From NCBI GenBank assembly GCA_903835235.1, contig CAILMF010000059.1:40364-104363 (forward strand): a stretch of DNA of 64,000 nucleotides. Direction: 5' to 3'. The DNA is from an uncultured Rhodospirillales bacterium. Lineage in GTDB: Bacteria; Pseudomonadota; Alphaproteobacteria; Acetobacterales; Acetobacteraceae. Below are positions 8,552 through 16,767 of the stretch, one piece after another. A program made the translations under genes and the position numbers. Position 1 is the stretch's first letter, and each line of letters starts with the position of its first letter. Below the pieces are notes generated by a model, which saw nothing but the letters and a program-made list of their open reading frames with translations, searched no databases and was not told the origin of the DNA.

Positions 8552-10078
8552 TCAGGCGGGAGTGCGGCTGAAGCGCCCGAACACCGCCTGCTTGGCCCGC
8601 TCATACAGCCGATGCACCGGCGGGATATTCAGCAGCAGCGTCAGCAGCACGATCGCCGCCAGCAGGCCGGAGATCGGCCGGGTGAAGAACGGCTCCAGCT
8701 CGCCGCCGCTGAGGACCAGGCCCCTGCGGAAACTCTTGTCCAGCAGGTCGCCCAGCACCAGGCCCAGCACGAAGGGCGCCATCTGGTAGCCGAAGCGGCG
8801 CAGGAAGAAGCCGATCACGCCGACAGCCAGCATGGTGTAGACGTCGAACAGCCGGGACGCGATGGCGAAGCTGCCGACGGTGCAGAGCAGGAAGACGATC
8901 GGCATGATCATGCTGCGCGGCACCAGCAGCACTTTCAGCAGTGGCTTCACCAGGAACAGGCCGAAGAACAGCATGCCGATGGTGGCCAGCAGGTTCATCG
9001 CCACCACGTCGTAGACGAATTGCGGATGCTGGATCATCAGCATCGGGCCGGGGTTCACCCCATGGATGATCATCGCGGCCAGCAGCACCGCCGCCGGCGC
9101 GCTGCCGGGAATGGCCAGCGCCAGCGCCGGGATGATGCCGCCGGGGATCGAGGCGTTGTCGCCGGTCTCCGCCGCGATCAGGCCTTCCACGCTGCCCTTG
9201 CCGAATTCTTCCGGGTTCTTGCTGGCCTTCTTGGCGGCGGCGTAGCTGGACCAGGCGGCCATGTCCTCGCCCACGCCGGGCAGGATGCCGATGTAGACAC
9301 CGATGACGCCGCTGCGCAGCACCGTCTTCCAATGCACGATCACGTCGCGGAAGCGCGGGATGATGCTGTCCACCGTGTGGACCTTGGGGCGGGAGAAGCG
9401 CTCGCTCATCACCGTCAACACCTCGGAGGCGCCGAAGGCGCCGACCAGGGTCGGGATCAGTGACAGGCCGCCGGCCAGGTTGGGGTCGCCGAAGGAAAAG
9501 CGTTCCAGCGCGTGGATCCCGTCCTGGCCGATCTGCGCCACGAACAGGCCGAGCATGCCCATGATCCAACCCTTCAGCGGGTCGGAGCCGGTGAGCGAGC
9601 CGGACATCATTACCCCGAACAGGGCCAGCCAGAAGAACTCGTAGGACTGGAAGGCCAGCGCCTTCTCGGCTAGCCAGGGGGTGATGGTGGCCAGGCAGAG
9701 GATGCCGAAGATGCTGCCGGCGACGCTGCCGGTGGTGGCGATGCCCATGGCCCGCCCGGCCTTGCCCTGGCGGGCCAGCTGGTAGCCGTCCAGGCAGGCC
9801 GCCGCATTCGCCGCGGTGCCGGGAATGTTCAGCAGGATGGCGGTGCGCGAGCCGCCATAGATCGTCCCCACATAGGCGCAGACAAGGATCAGAATGGCGT
9901 CATGCGCCGGCAGCTTGATGGTCAGCGTGGTCAGCAGGCTGATCGCCAGCGTGGCCGAAAGCCCCGGCATGCAGCCGACGAGAATGCCCAGCAGCGTGGC
10001 GCCGAAGGTGTAGGTCAGCGACCAGAAGTCGAGGAAGGAGACGACCGACTTCCCCAGCAGCAGGAGGCCTTCGAACAT
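8552..10078 (-). CDS. tctA: tripartite tricarboxylate transporter large permease TctA
   Basis: This 508-residue protein is the large membrane subunit of a TTT transporter with about twelve helices. The family signatures near the N-terminus, GCMPGLSATLAISLL (about 35-50) and YGGSRTAILLNIPGTAA (about 75-95), and the later GILPGVGEDMAAWSSY (about 255) are all present. I chose ATG 10078 over a TTG three codons earlier. It follows tctB by 43 bases. Together with TctB and a TctC protein it would form a cation-driven uptake system for di- or tricarboxylates or sugar acids. Confidence 0.93.
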   Translation of the reverse strand: MFEGLLLLGKSVVSFLDFWSLTYTFGATLLGILVGCMPGLSATLAISLLTTLTIKLPAHDAILILVCAYVGTIYGGSRTAILLNIPGTAANAAACLDGYQLARQGKAGRAMGIATTGSVAGSIFGILCLATITPWLAEKALAFQSYEFFWLALFGVMMSGSLTGSDPLKGWIMGMLGLFVAQIGQDGIHALERFSFGDPNLAGGLSLIPTLVGAFGASEVLTVMSERFSRPKVHTVDSIIPRFRDVIVHWKTVLRSGVIGVYIGILPGVGEDMAAWSSYAAAKKASKNPEEFGKGSVEGLIAAETGDNASIPGGIIPALALAIPGSAPAAVLLAAMIIHGVNPGPMLMIQHPQFVYDVVAMNLLATIGMLFFGLFLVKPLLKVLLVPRSMIMPIVFLLCTVGSFAIASRLFDVYTMLAVGVIGFFLRRFGYQMAPFVLGLVLGDLLDKSFRRGLVLSGGELEPFFTRPISGLLAAIVLLTLLLNIPPVHRLYERAKQAVFGRFSRTPA

Positions 10079-10121
10079 CAGGCGCAAACCCCAAGGGTTG
10101 CTGGCCGCGGGTGCAGGGGCA

Positions 10122-10667
10122 TCAGGGCAGCCTCACCAGGAAGACGTCCTGGAACACGAAGGTGGCGGCAGCAGCGGCGCAGGCCGCCACCACGAAGGCC
10201 AGGGCCAGGCCCTTCAGCAACGTGCCATTGGCCCGGCGCTCCGGGAATTCGAACAGGGCGATGGCCAGGAAGACGAAGGCGAAGGCGGCAGCCCAGAAGG
10301 GCGGTCCCTGCCCCAGCAGCCCCAGCACGAAGCCCAGCACCAGCAACAGCGCCAGGCCGGTGCGCCAGGGTTCGGCCTTGCCGCCGGCATCGCCGGCGCC
10401 CTCGTCGGGTGGCGCATCGGCCCGCGCCATGCGGCCCTGCCAGCCGCGCAGCGCCAGTACCACACCGAATACCAGCAGGATCAGCCCCAGCAGACCCGGC
10501 ACCAGGCCGGGCACGGCATAGGGCTCCACGCCCTGGCGTTCCAGCCGGTCCATGGTCCAGCTGCCCCAGGCGATGCTGGCACCCAGCACCGCCCAGAACA
10601 GGCCGAAGATGAAGTCGGCAGGCTCGGCCGGCCGGCCGCCACCCGGGGCCGGCTGTTCGGCTGGCAT
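10122..10667 (-). CDS. tctB: tripartite tricarboxylate transporter small permease TctB
   Basis: This 181-residue protein has four predicted helices, with an N-terminal helix that starts FIFGLFWAVLGASIAWGS and a loop rich in acidic and glycine residues (about 85-105) before the second helix pair. This is the TctB layout. Its ATG at 10667 shares a base with the stop of tctC (TGATG), so the two are translationally coupled. It sits between the binding protein and the large permease in the usual C-B-A order. Confidence 0.88.
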   Translation of the reverse strand: MPAEQPAPGGGRPAEPADFIFGLFWAVLGASIAWGSWTMDRLERQGVEPYAVPGLVPGLLGLILLVFGVVLALRGWQGRMARADAPPDEGAGDAGGKAEPWRTGLALLLVLGFVLGLLGQGPPFWAAAFAFVFLAIALFEFPERRANGTLLKGLALAFVVAACAAAAATFVFQDVFLVRLP

Positions 10668-11674
10668 CACAGGCGGGGAATGCCGACCGTATCCGGCGCC
10701 ACCTTGGACTTGCCGCCGTCGTGGTACAGCCAGGCGGTCTGCCGCACGCCCACCCACGCGCCATTATGCGCGGCGCGGCCATGGATGGGGGTGAACACCG
10801 CCGCCTTCTGCTCGGCATATTCCTTCAGGCGGGTGCTGTTCTTGATCTTGCTGTCCCAGACCGCGCCGACCGCATCCACCACGTTCTGCGGCGTGCCCTT
10901 GGCGGACCAGATGCCGAAGTAGTTCAGCGGCGCGGGGATGTTGGGCAGGAACTTCTTGATGCTGGGGATGGTGCCGAAGCCCGAGAGCACGACATCCGTC
11001 TCGCTCTGCGCCGCCAGCGGGATCAGCCGGCGGCCGCGGATCATCTCCGCCATCTCCACCATCAGCGCGGCGCCAACGGGGGTTTCGCCGGCGACCGTCG
11101 CCAGCACCGCGGGGTTGCCGCCATCATACGGCGCCATGCGGTAGCTGATGTTGGCGGCGGCTTTGACCGCCTCCATCACGTTGTGCCCGGCGCTGGACTG
11201 GCCCGCGGTGGCGATGGCGATGTTGGGGTTGGTGCGCATCGCCGCCAGCAGCTGGTCGAAGGTCTTGTACGGGCTGTTGGGGTTGGCCGAGATGGTGTTC
11301 ACATTGGCCACGGCGAAGAACAGGTTCCAGTCGTCCAGCCCGGCATAGGGCGCGTCGAACATGCCCAGCACGCGGTAGCAGCCGATGTCGATGGCGGCGC
11401 CGGCCGCCCAGGTGTAGCCGTCCTTCGCCGCCTGCATGGCATTGCGGGTACCGATGCTGCCGGAGGCGCCGGGCTGGTTCACCACCACCCATTTCTGGCC
11501 GAGCGCTTCCTCCAGTTCCACCGCCACAATGCGGGCCATCTGGTCGGTGCTGCCGCCGGCGGCCCAGGGCACCACCAGGTTCACCGGACGGTCCGGCCGC
11601 CAGCCGGCCTGCGCTAGCGCGGGGGTGGCGAGTGTGGCGGCGGCGGCGCCCAGCAGTTCACGACGACGAAGCAT
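10667..11674 (-). CDS. tctC: TctC solute-binding protein, first gene of the ttt operon
   Basis: This 335-residue binding protein has a clear signal peptide (MLRRRELLGAAAATLATPALAQA) and the binding-loop motif RPVNLVVPWAAGGSTDQ. It differs from the other seven Bug proteins of the window in its middle and C-terminal parts (IDIGCYRVLGMFDAPY, AVANVNTISANPNSPYKTF), which suggests a different ligand class. ATG 11674 lies behind GGGAGGG. An 18-base sequence ending 18 bases upstream is identical to one before the dapA-like gene at 20279, so this transporter is probably co-regulated with that catabolic operon. Confidence 0.92.
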   Translation of the reverse strand: MLRRRELLGAAAATLATPALAQAGWRPDRPVNLVVPWAAGGSTDQMARIVAVELEEALGQKWVVVNQPGASGSIGTRNAMQAAKDGYTWAAGAAIDIGCYRVLGMFDAPYAGLDDWNLFFAVANVNTISANPNSPYKTFDQLLAAMRTNPNIAIATAGQSSAGHNVMEAVKAAANISYRMAPYDGGNPAVLATVAGETPVGAALMVEMAEMIRGRRLIPLAAQSETDVVLSGFGTIPSIKKFLPNIPAPLNYFGIWSAKGTPQNVVDAVGAVWDSKIKNSTRLKEYAEQKAAVFTPIHGRAAHNGAWVGVRQTAWLYHDGGKSKVAPDTVGIPRL

Positions 11675-11691
11675 GTGATAACCCTCCCGAT

Positions 11692-11709
11692 GGGTAACTG
11701 GTTGGTTAC
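11692..11709 (-). promoter_or_regulatory. predicted TetR operator upstream of tctCBA
   Basis: GTAACTGGTTGGTTAC (11694-11709) has GTAAC/GTTAC arms around six bases. With two flanking G's it is identical over 18 bases to 20294-20311. It ends 17 bases before the tctC ATG, with the ribosome binding site in between. The arrangement is the same at the other copy. The TetR protein encoded at 20334-20987 is the obvious candidate to bind. Confidence 0.65.
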
Positions 11710-11744
11710 GTGGATCGTGCGGTCTTGGTGGCCATGGCGTCAAG

Positions 11745-12584
11745 CTATCCGAACTCCGGCCCGGCGGCGGCCAGGTAGATTTGCGCGTCGCCCGGCAGGT
11801 CGGCGCCCAGCACCATGCGGGTGAAGGACCGTTGCGGCGCGGCGCCCTGGGCGGTGAGCCAGGCGGCCACCGCGGGCGCGTGGTCACAGAGGTCCAGGAT
11901 GACAGCACCCGGCAGCGCGTTGCGGGCGGCGGCCAGCAGCGCCTGCGCGGTGGCGGTATCGGCCGCCCAAAGCGGGCCAAGGCCAGGCGTGCGCAGCCCG
12001 TCCCGCCCCAGGATGGCACCGGTGATGCGGCCGGCTTCCTCCGCCACCCAGGCCGCCTGCGGCAGCCGCGCGGCAAAGCCTTGCAGCAGCGCCGGACGCG
12101 GCCCGCCGAACGCCGCCAGGTCCAGCGCCAGCACCGCCGGCCAATCCGCGGCGCGCAGCGGCCGCACCGCCACGCCGGGCTGCATGGCAAGCGGCGAGGG
12201 CAGCAGCCAGCGCGCCAGGCCCCAGGCGTCGCGGAAGCCCATGCGGGCATAGACCTCACGCCCCGCCGGCGTCGCGTCCAGCGCCAGGCAGCCCACGCCG
12301 GCCGCTTTCAGGCTTTCCACCGCCCAGTGCATCAGCCGGCTGGCATGGCCCTGGCGGCGCAGTTCCGGCCGCACCAGCACCATGGCAATCCAGGCCAGGT
12401 CCGGCCCGTAGTTGATGGTGGCGGCGCTGGCGGAAAGGCAGGCCGGGTCGGCCTCATCCAGCCCTTGCGCCTGGCCGGCGGCGAGGAAGGCGGCCCAATC
12501 GGCCTGCGTCTGGTTCCAGCCGATCAGCGCCGACAGCGCCTCGGCCCTGGGGAGATCGGCGGCGGTGAGGGCGCGCGGGGGCAT
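11745..12584 (-). CDS. GNAT acetyltransferase with two GNAT-like domains
   Basis: This 279-residue protein has a complete N-terminal GNAT domain. The acetyl-CoA loop LVRPELRRQGHASRLMHWA (about 88-106) matches the R/Q-x-x-G-x-G/A pattern. A second, GNAT-like half begins at about residue 150 (MQPGVAVRPLRAADWPAVLALDLAAFGGPR), as in the YitH / Acetyltransf_18 type. It moves an acetyl group to an unknown amine. ATG 12584 starts right at the first strand (PRALTAADLPRAEAL). It lies upstream of tctCBA on the same strand, with the predicted operator in between, so it is probably a separate transcript. Confidence 0.82.
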   Translation of the reverse strand: MPPRALTAADLPRAEALSALIGWNQTQADWAAFLAAGQAQGLDEADPACLSASAATINYGPDLAWIAMVLVRPELRRQGHASRLMHWAVESLKAAGVGCLALDATPAGREVYARMGFRDAWGLARWLLPSPLAMQPGVAVRPLRAADWPAVLALDLAAFGGPRPALLQGFAARLPQAAWVAEEAGRITGAILGRDGLRTPGLGPLWAADTATAQALLAAARNALPGAVILDLCDHAPAVAAWLTAQGAAPQRSFTRMVLGADLPGDAQIYLAAAGPEFG

Positions 12585-12699
12585 GGCGGGATCGGAACCC
12601 GGCGGGGCCGGCCGGTCAAGCGCGTTCCGGTTGTGCTGCGGGCTGGACGCGGCGCCAGGTTCAGCGCAGGAAAGCGATGTCATCAAGGTGCCACCTGCC

Positions 12700-13521
12700 A
12701 TGCGTCTGACCCTGTGCAACGAGGTCATCCAGGACCTGCCCTTCGCGCGGCAATGCCAGTTGGCGGCCAGCCTGGGCTATGACGGCATCGAAATTGCCCC
12801 CTTCACGCTGGACGCCGAGGAACCCCACAGGTTGAGCGCGACGCGGCGTGCGGAGGTGCGGGCGCAGGCCGCCGACCAGGGGCTGGCCATCACCTCCCTG
12901 CACTGGCTGCTGGTGGCGCCGAAGGGGCTGAGCATCACCAGCGGCGACGTGGCGCTGCGCGACCGCACGCTGGCGGTGATGCAGGGGCTGATCGAGCTGG
13001 CCGCCGACCTGGGCGCGCATGTGCTGGTGCATGGCTCCCCAGGCGCGCGGCACGTGGCCGCGGATGGCGACGCGGCCCGGGCCGAGGACGCCATGGCCCG
13101 CGCCGGCGAATGGGCGGCCCAGGCCGGGCTGGTATACTGCCTGGAGCCGCTGGCGCCGCGCGAGACCAACTGGGCGACGACGGTTGCCGAAGCCGTCGGC
13201 ATCGTCGAGCGGATCAACAACCCGGCGCTGCGCACCATGCTGGATGTCTGCGCCGCCGGGAATGGCGAGGCCGAGCCGGTGACGGCGCTGCTGGACCGCT
13301 GGCTGCCCACGGGCATGCTGGCGCATATCCACCTGAACGACCGCAACCGCCGCGGCCCCGGCCAGGGCAGCGACCGCTTCGCGCCGATCCTCGCCACGCT
13401 GCACCGGCATGGCTATGCCGGGCTGTGTGGGGTGGAGCCGTTCGACTATTATCCCGACGGGCCCACTTGCGCGGCGCGTGCCATCGGCCATCTGCGCGGC
13501 ATCCTGGAGACGTTCGCATGA
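12700..13521 (+). CDS. sugar phosphate isomerase/epimerase family protein (TIM barrel)
   Basis: This 273-residue protein has the xylose-isomerase-like TIM barrel: LGYDGIEIAPF (strand 2), VLVHGSPGARH, CLEPLAPRETNWATT (metal-binding Glu), TMLDVCAAG and AHIHLNDRNRRGPGQG, ending with GVEPFDYYPDG. These positions hold the expected Glu, Asp, His and Glu ligands of a divalent metal. Such enzymes isomerise or epimerise sugars or keto-sugars. It is followed after 25 bases by an enolase-superfamily gene on the same strand, so the pair probably works in one pathway. The substrate is unknown. Confidence 0.85.
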   Translation: MRLTLCNEVIQDLPFARQCQLAASLGYDGIEIAPFTLDAEEPHRLSATRRAEVRAQAADQGLAITSLHWLLVAPKGLSITSGDVALRDRTLAVMQGLIELAADLGAHVLVHGSPGARHVAADGDAARAEDAMARAGEWAAQAGLVYCLEPLAPRETNWATTVAEAVGIVERINNPALRTMLDVCAAGNGEAEPVTALLDRWLPTGMLAHIHLNDRNRRGPGQGSDRFAPILATLHRHGYAGLCGVEPFDYYPDGPTCAARAIGHLRGILETFA

Positions 13522-13546
13522 GCATTGCCACCAAGGGAGCTATGCC

Positions 13547-14959
13547 ATGACCCCGCCCCGTTTCAGCGTCGTCGCCGTCGAACGCCGGGAATGGCCGTTC
13601 ACGCTGCGGCTGCCCTTCCGCTTCGGCGTCATCACCGTGACGCAGGGCCGCCAGGCGGTGCTGCGCGCGCGCATCCGCACCGAGGATGGCCGCGAGGGCT
13701 GGGGCGTGGCGGCCGAGAGCATCGCCGCCAAGTGGTTCGACAAGGACCCCGCTCTGTCCGACGCGCAGAACGAGCACCAGCTGCGCCGCAGCCTGGAGCT
13801 GGCCGAGGCACAGGCGCTGGCCGCCGGGGCGGATACCGCCTTCGGCCATTTCGCCAATGGCTATGCCGCGCATGTTGCGGCCTGCGGGCGGGAAGCGCTG
13901 AACCCGCTGGTGGCCAGCTATGGCCGCGCCCTGCTGGACCGCGCCTGCCTGGACGCCCTGCTGAAGCTGTCGGGCGTTACCTTCTTCGACGGCATGCGCG
14001 CGAATATCGGCGGCATGGCGCCGCATGCCGTGGTGGCGGACCTCGGCAGCTTCGATTTCGGCGCCATGCTGGGTGGACTTGCGCCGGCTGCGAGCATCCA
14101 GGCGCGGCATACCGTCGGGCTGGTGGATCCCATCGTCGCTGCCGACCAGACCGAGCGCGTGGATGACGGCCTGCCGGAGACGCTGGAGGAGGTGGCGCGC
14201 GTCTATCGCCACCGCTACTGGAAGCTGAAGGTGATGGGCGACGTGGCGCAGGATGTGGAGCGTCTGTGCCGCATCGCCGGCGTGCTGGATGCCGGCCCAG
14301 CCTACCACGCCAGCCTGGATGGCAACGAGCAATACGCCGATGCCGAGGGCGCCGCCGCGCTGTGGCGCGCCATGGCCGCGGAACCGCGGCTGGCTCGGAT
14401 GTGCGCCTCCATCCTCTACATCGAGCAACCGGTGAAGCGGGCGCGCGCGCTGGAGACCAGCATGGCCGCGCTGGGCAGCGCCCGGCCTGTCATCATCGAC
14501 GAGAGCGACGGCGCGCTGGATGCCTTCGTGCAGGCGAAGGCGCTGGGCTATGCCGGCGTCTCCTCCAAGGCCTGCAAGGGGGTGTGGCGGTCGCTGATCA
14601 ACCTGGCGCGCTGCAAGTCTTGGGGTGGCGACTACTTCCTCTCCGGCGAGGACCTGACCACGCTGGCGGGCGTCTGCGTGCAGCAGGACCTGGCGCTGGT
14701 CTCCCTGCTGGGGCTCACGCATGTCGAGCGCAACGGGCATCACTTCATCGACGGTTTTACGGGCCGGCCGAAGGTGGAGGCGGTGCGCTTCATGGAAGCC
14801 CACCCGGACCTCTACGCCGACACGCCGCGCGGCCCGCGCCTGGCCATTCGCGACGGCGCGCTGGCGCTGGGCAGCCTCAGCGTGCCGGGGATGGGCGCGA
14901 ATATCGAGCCGGACTACGTGGCCATGGAATCGATGCCGAAGGCCGTCTGGCCTTCATAG
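13547..14959 (+). CDS. enolase-superfamily enzyme (mandelate racemase / muconate lactonizing type)
   Basis: This 470-residue protein is longer than the usual 360-400 residues. It shows the enolase-superfamily barrel signatures in order: YWKLKVMGD (KxK acid/base), SLDGNEQY (Asp ligand), YIEQPV (Glu ligand), IIDESDG (Asp/Glu ligand) and GVSSKACKG. This combination supports abstraction of a proton next to a carboxylate. The extra length lies between about 85 and 190, before the barrel. ATG 13547 follows GGGAGCT. It is coupled by position to the epimerase at 12700. It probably dehydrates or epimerises a sugar acid, but the substrate cannot be named. Confidence 0.8.
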   Translation: MTPPRFSVVAVERREWPFTLRLPFRFGVITVTQGRQAVLRARIRTEDGREGWGVAAESIAAKWFDKDPALSDAQNEHQLRRSLELAEAQALAAGADTAFGHFANGYAAHVAACGREALNPLVASYGRALLDRACLDALLKLSGVTFFDGMRANIGGMAPHAVVADLGSFDFGAMLGGLAPAASIQARHTVGLVDPIVAADQTERVDDGLPETLEEVARVYRHRYWKLKVMGDVAQDVERLCRIAGVLDAGPAYHASLDGNEQYADAEGAAALWRAMAAEPRLARMCASILYIEQPVKRARALETSMAALGSARPVIIDESDGALDAFVQAKALGYAGVSSKACKGVWRSLINLARCKSWGGDYFLSGEDLTTLAGVCVQQDLALVSLLGLTHVERNGHHFIDGFTGRPKVEAVRFMEAHPDLYADTPRGPRLAIRDGALALGSLSVPGMGANIEPDYVAMESMPKAVWPS

Positions 14960-15010
14960 CGGGTTCATCACCAGGCGGGACGCCGGCAGCTTCCCGGCCG
15001 CGGCGCCGCG

Positions 15011-15955
15011 CTACTGCACCGTGATATGCGCCGCGCGGACCACCTCTCCCCAGCGCTGCGTTTCCGTGCGCAGCAGGGCTGCCAGTGCGGCGGGCGTGGA
15101 GGGCGCCGGGTCGGCGCCCAGCGTGCGAAGCCTCTCCCGCACCGTTGGCAGCGCCAGCACGGCGGCCACGGCCTCCGCCTGCCGGGCGACAACCCCGGGC
15201 GGCGTCGCGGCCGGCGCCAGCAGCGCGTTCCAGGATGCCACCTGGTAGTCCGCCAGCCCGGCTTCGGCGGCGGTGGGCACCTGCGGCAGCAACGGGTGGC
15301 GCTCGGCGCCGCTGGTGCAGAGCGCGCGCAGCCGGCCTTCCCGCACATGCGCGACGCTGCTGGGCAACTGGTCGAACATGGCCTGCACCGTGCCGGCCAG
15401 CAGGTCGTTCACCGCCGGGCCGCTGCCACGATAGGGCACATGGGTCAGCTCCACCCCGGCGCGCAGGCCGAACAGTGCGCCAAACAGATGCGTGGTGGCG
15501 CCGGTGCCGGCCGAAGCATAGGCGATGCGGCCGGGCTGCGCCTTCGCCAGCGCGATGAACTCGGCCAGCGTTTGCGCGGGCACGGAGGGATGCACCACCA
15601 CGAGATGGTCGGTGGTGAACACCAGTGAAACCGGCGCCAGATCTTCCAGCGGCTTGAACGGCAGGTCCGGGTAGAGATGCGGGTTCACCGTCAGCGCACC
15701 CGGCGCGCCCATCAGCAGCGTGGTGCCATCAGCGGCGGCGCGCACCACGGCCTCGGCGCCCAGGTTGCCGCCGGCACCGGGCCGGTTCTCCACCAGCACC
15801 GCCTGGCCGAGCGCGGCGCCCAGCGGCTCCGCGATGATGCGGGCAACGAGGTCCGATGCACCGCCGGGCGCGAAGGGCACCACAATGCGCAGCCCCCGCG
15901 GTTGCGCCAGCGCCGGCGTGGTCAGCGCAGCGGCGAGGAGCGCGCGCCTCAGCAT
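15011..15955 (-). CDS. Bug/TctC solute-binding protein, last gene of the dapA-like operon
   Basis: This 314-residue binding protein has the signal peptide MLRRALLAAALTTPALAQ and the motifs RIVVPFAPGGASDLVAR and VLVENRPGAGGN. Its start overlaps the end of the epimerase gene by seven bases, so it is the last gene of the operon that starts at 20279. It would bring a second binding protein under the same control as the catabolic enzymes and might use the TctAB permease encoded 5 kb away, as no permease is in this operon. Confidence 0.9.
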   Translation of the reverse strand: MLRRALLAAALTTPALAQPRGLRIVVPFAPGGASDLVARIIAEPLGAALGQAVLVENRPGAGGNLGAEAVVRAAADGTTLLMGAPGALTVNPHLYPDLPFKPLEDLAPVSLVFTTDHLVVVHPSVPAQTLAEFIALAKAQPGRIAYASAGTGATTHLFGALFGLRAGVELTHVPYRGSGPAVNDLLAGTVQAMFDQLPSSVAHVREGRLRALCTSGAERHPLLPQVPTAAEAGLADYQVASWNALLAPAATPPGVVARQAEAVAAVLALPTVRERLRTLGADPAPSTPAALAALLRTETQRWGEVVRAAHITVQ

Positions 15956-16767
15956 GCCGTGGCGTGCGCGGTCTTGGCGCGGGTCAGCACCTGCTCCGGG
16001 TCTTCCTTCCACCAACGGTGGCTCAACAGCTCCAGCTCGCAGGGGCCGTTGTAGCCCGCGGCCTCCGCCATGGCGCGGATGCCGGGAATGTCGATGACGC
16101 CGTCGCCGGGCATGCCTCGGTCGAACACCAGGTCGGTGGTCGGCACCAGCCAGTCGCAGACATGGAAGGCGCTGATGCGTTTGCCGGCGCGGGCCACCTG
16201 CGCCTCCAGCTGCGGGTCCCACCACACGTGGTAGACATCCAGCGCAATGCCGACGCCGTCACCGAATTCGTCGCAGAGGTCCAGCGCCTGGCCGAGGGTG
16301 GAGAGCACGCTGCGGTCGGCGCAGGTCATGGGGTGCAGCGGTTCCAGCGCGATGGTGACGCCGGCGGCACGGGCGGCGGGCAGCACGGCGGCCAGGCCGT
16401 CATGGAACATGTTGCGCGCGCCCGGCAAATCCTTGCTGCCCGGCGGCAGTCCGCCGCCCAGCACCACCAGGCAGTTCGCCTGAAGCGCATGCGCTTCGTC
16501 GATAGCGCGGAGGTTGTCGTCAATGGCGGCGCGGCGGCCGGCGGCGTCGGCGGCTGGGAACATGCCGCCGCGGCAGAGGCCGGAGACGAAGAGCCCGGCA
16601 TCGCGGATATGCCTGGCCGATTGCGCCAGCCCGAGTTCCGCCACCTTGTCACGCCAGGGCGAGATGCCGGGAATGCCGTGCCGCGCGCAGCCCTCAATGG
16701 CCTGGGCGAGCGACCACTGGTCGCGCACCGTCGCGGTGTTCAGCGAAAGCGGGCCGGGGGCGCTCAT
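15949..16767 (-). CDS. sugar phosphate isomerase/epimerase family protein (TIM barrel)
   Basis: This 272-residue xylose-isomerase-like barrel protein shows IALEPLHPMTCADRS (metal Glu), GIALDVYHVWWDPQ (Asp and His), ISAFHVCDWLVPT (His and Asp) and the final Glu in CELELLSHRWW. The ligand set Glu-Asp-His-Glu is therefore intact. ATG 16767 shares a base with the stop of the DUF993 gene (TGATG), and the 3' end overlaps the Bug gene. It is a step in the catabolic operon 20279-15011, probably isomerising a keto-sugar intermediate. It is clearly distinct from the plus-strand epimerase at 12700. Confidence 0.86.
   Translation of the reverse strand: MSAPGPLSLNTATVRDQWSLAQAIEGCARHGIPGISPWRDKVAELGLAQSARHIRDAGLFVSGLCRGGMFPAADAAGRRAAIDDNLRAIDEAHALQANCLVVLGGGLPPGSKDLPGARNMFHDGLAAVLPAARAAGVTIALEPLHPMTCADRSVLSTLGQALDLCDEFGDGVGIALDVYHVWWDPQLEAQVARAGKRISAFHVCDWLVPTTDLVFDRGMPGDGVIDIPGIRAMAEAAGYNGPCELELLSHRWWKEDPEQVLTRAKTAHATAC

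Noticed and set aside
6061..8604. Open frame of 847 codons on the minus strand covering doxX, lysR and the Bug gene
   Set aside because: Only its last 140 codons form a real domain (DoxX); the rest is antisense of lysR and out of frame with the Bug gene.
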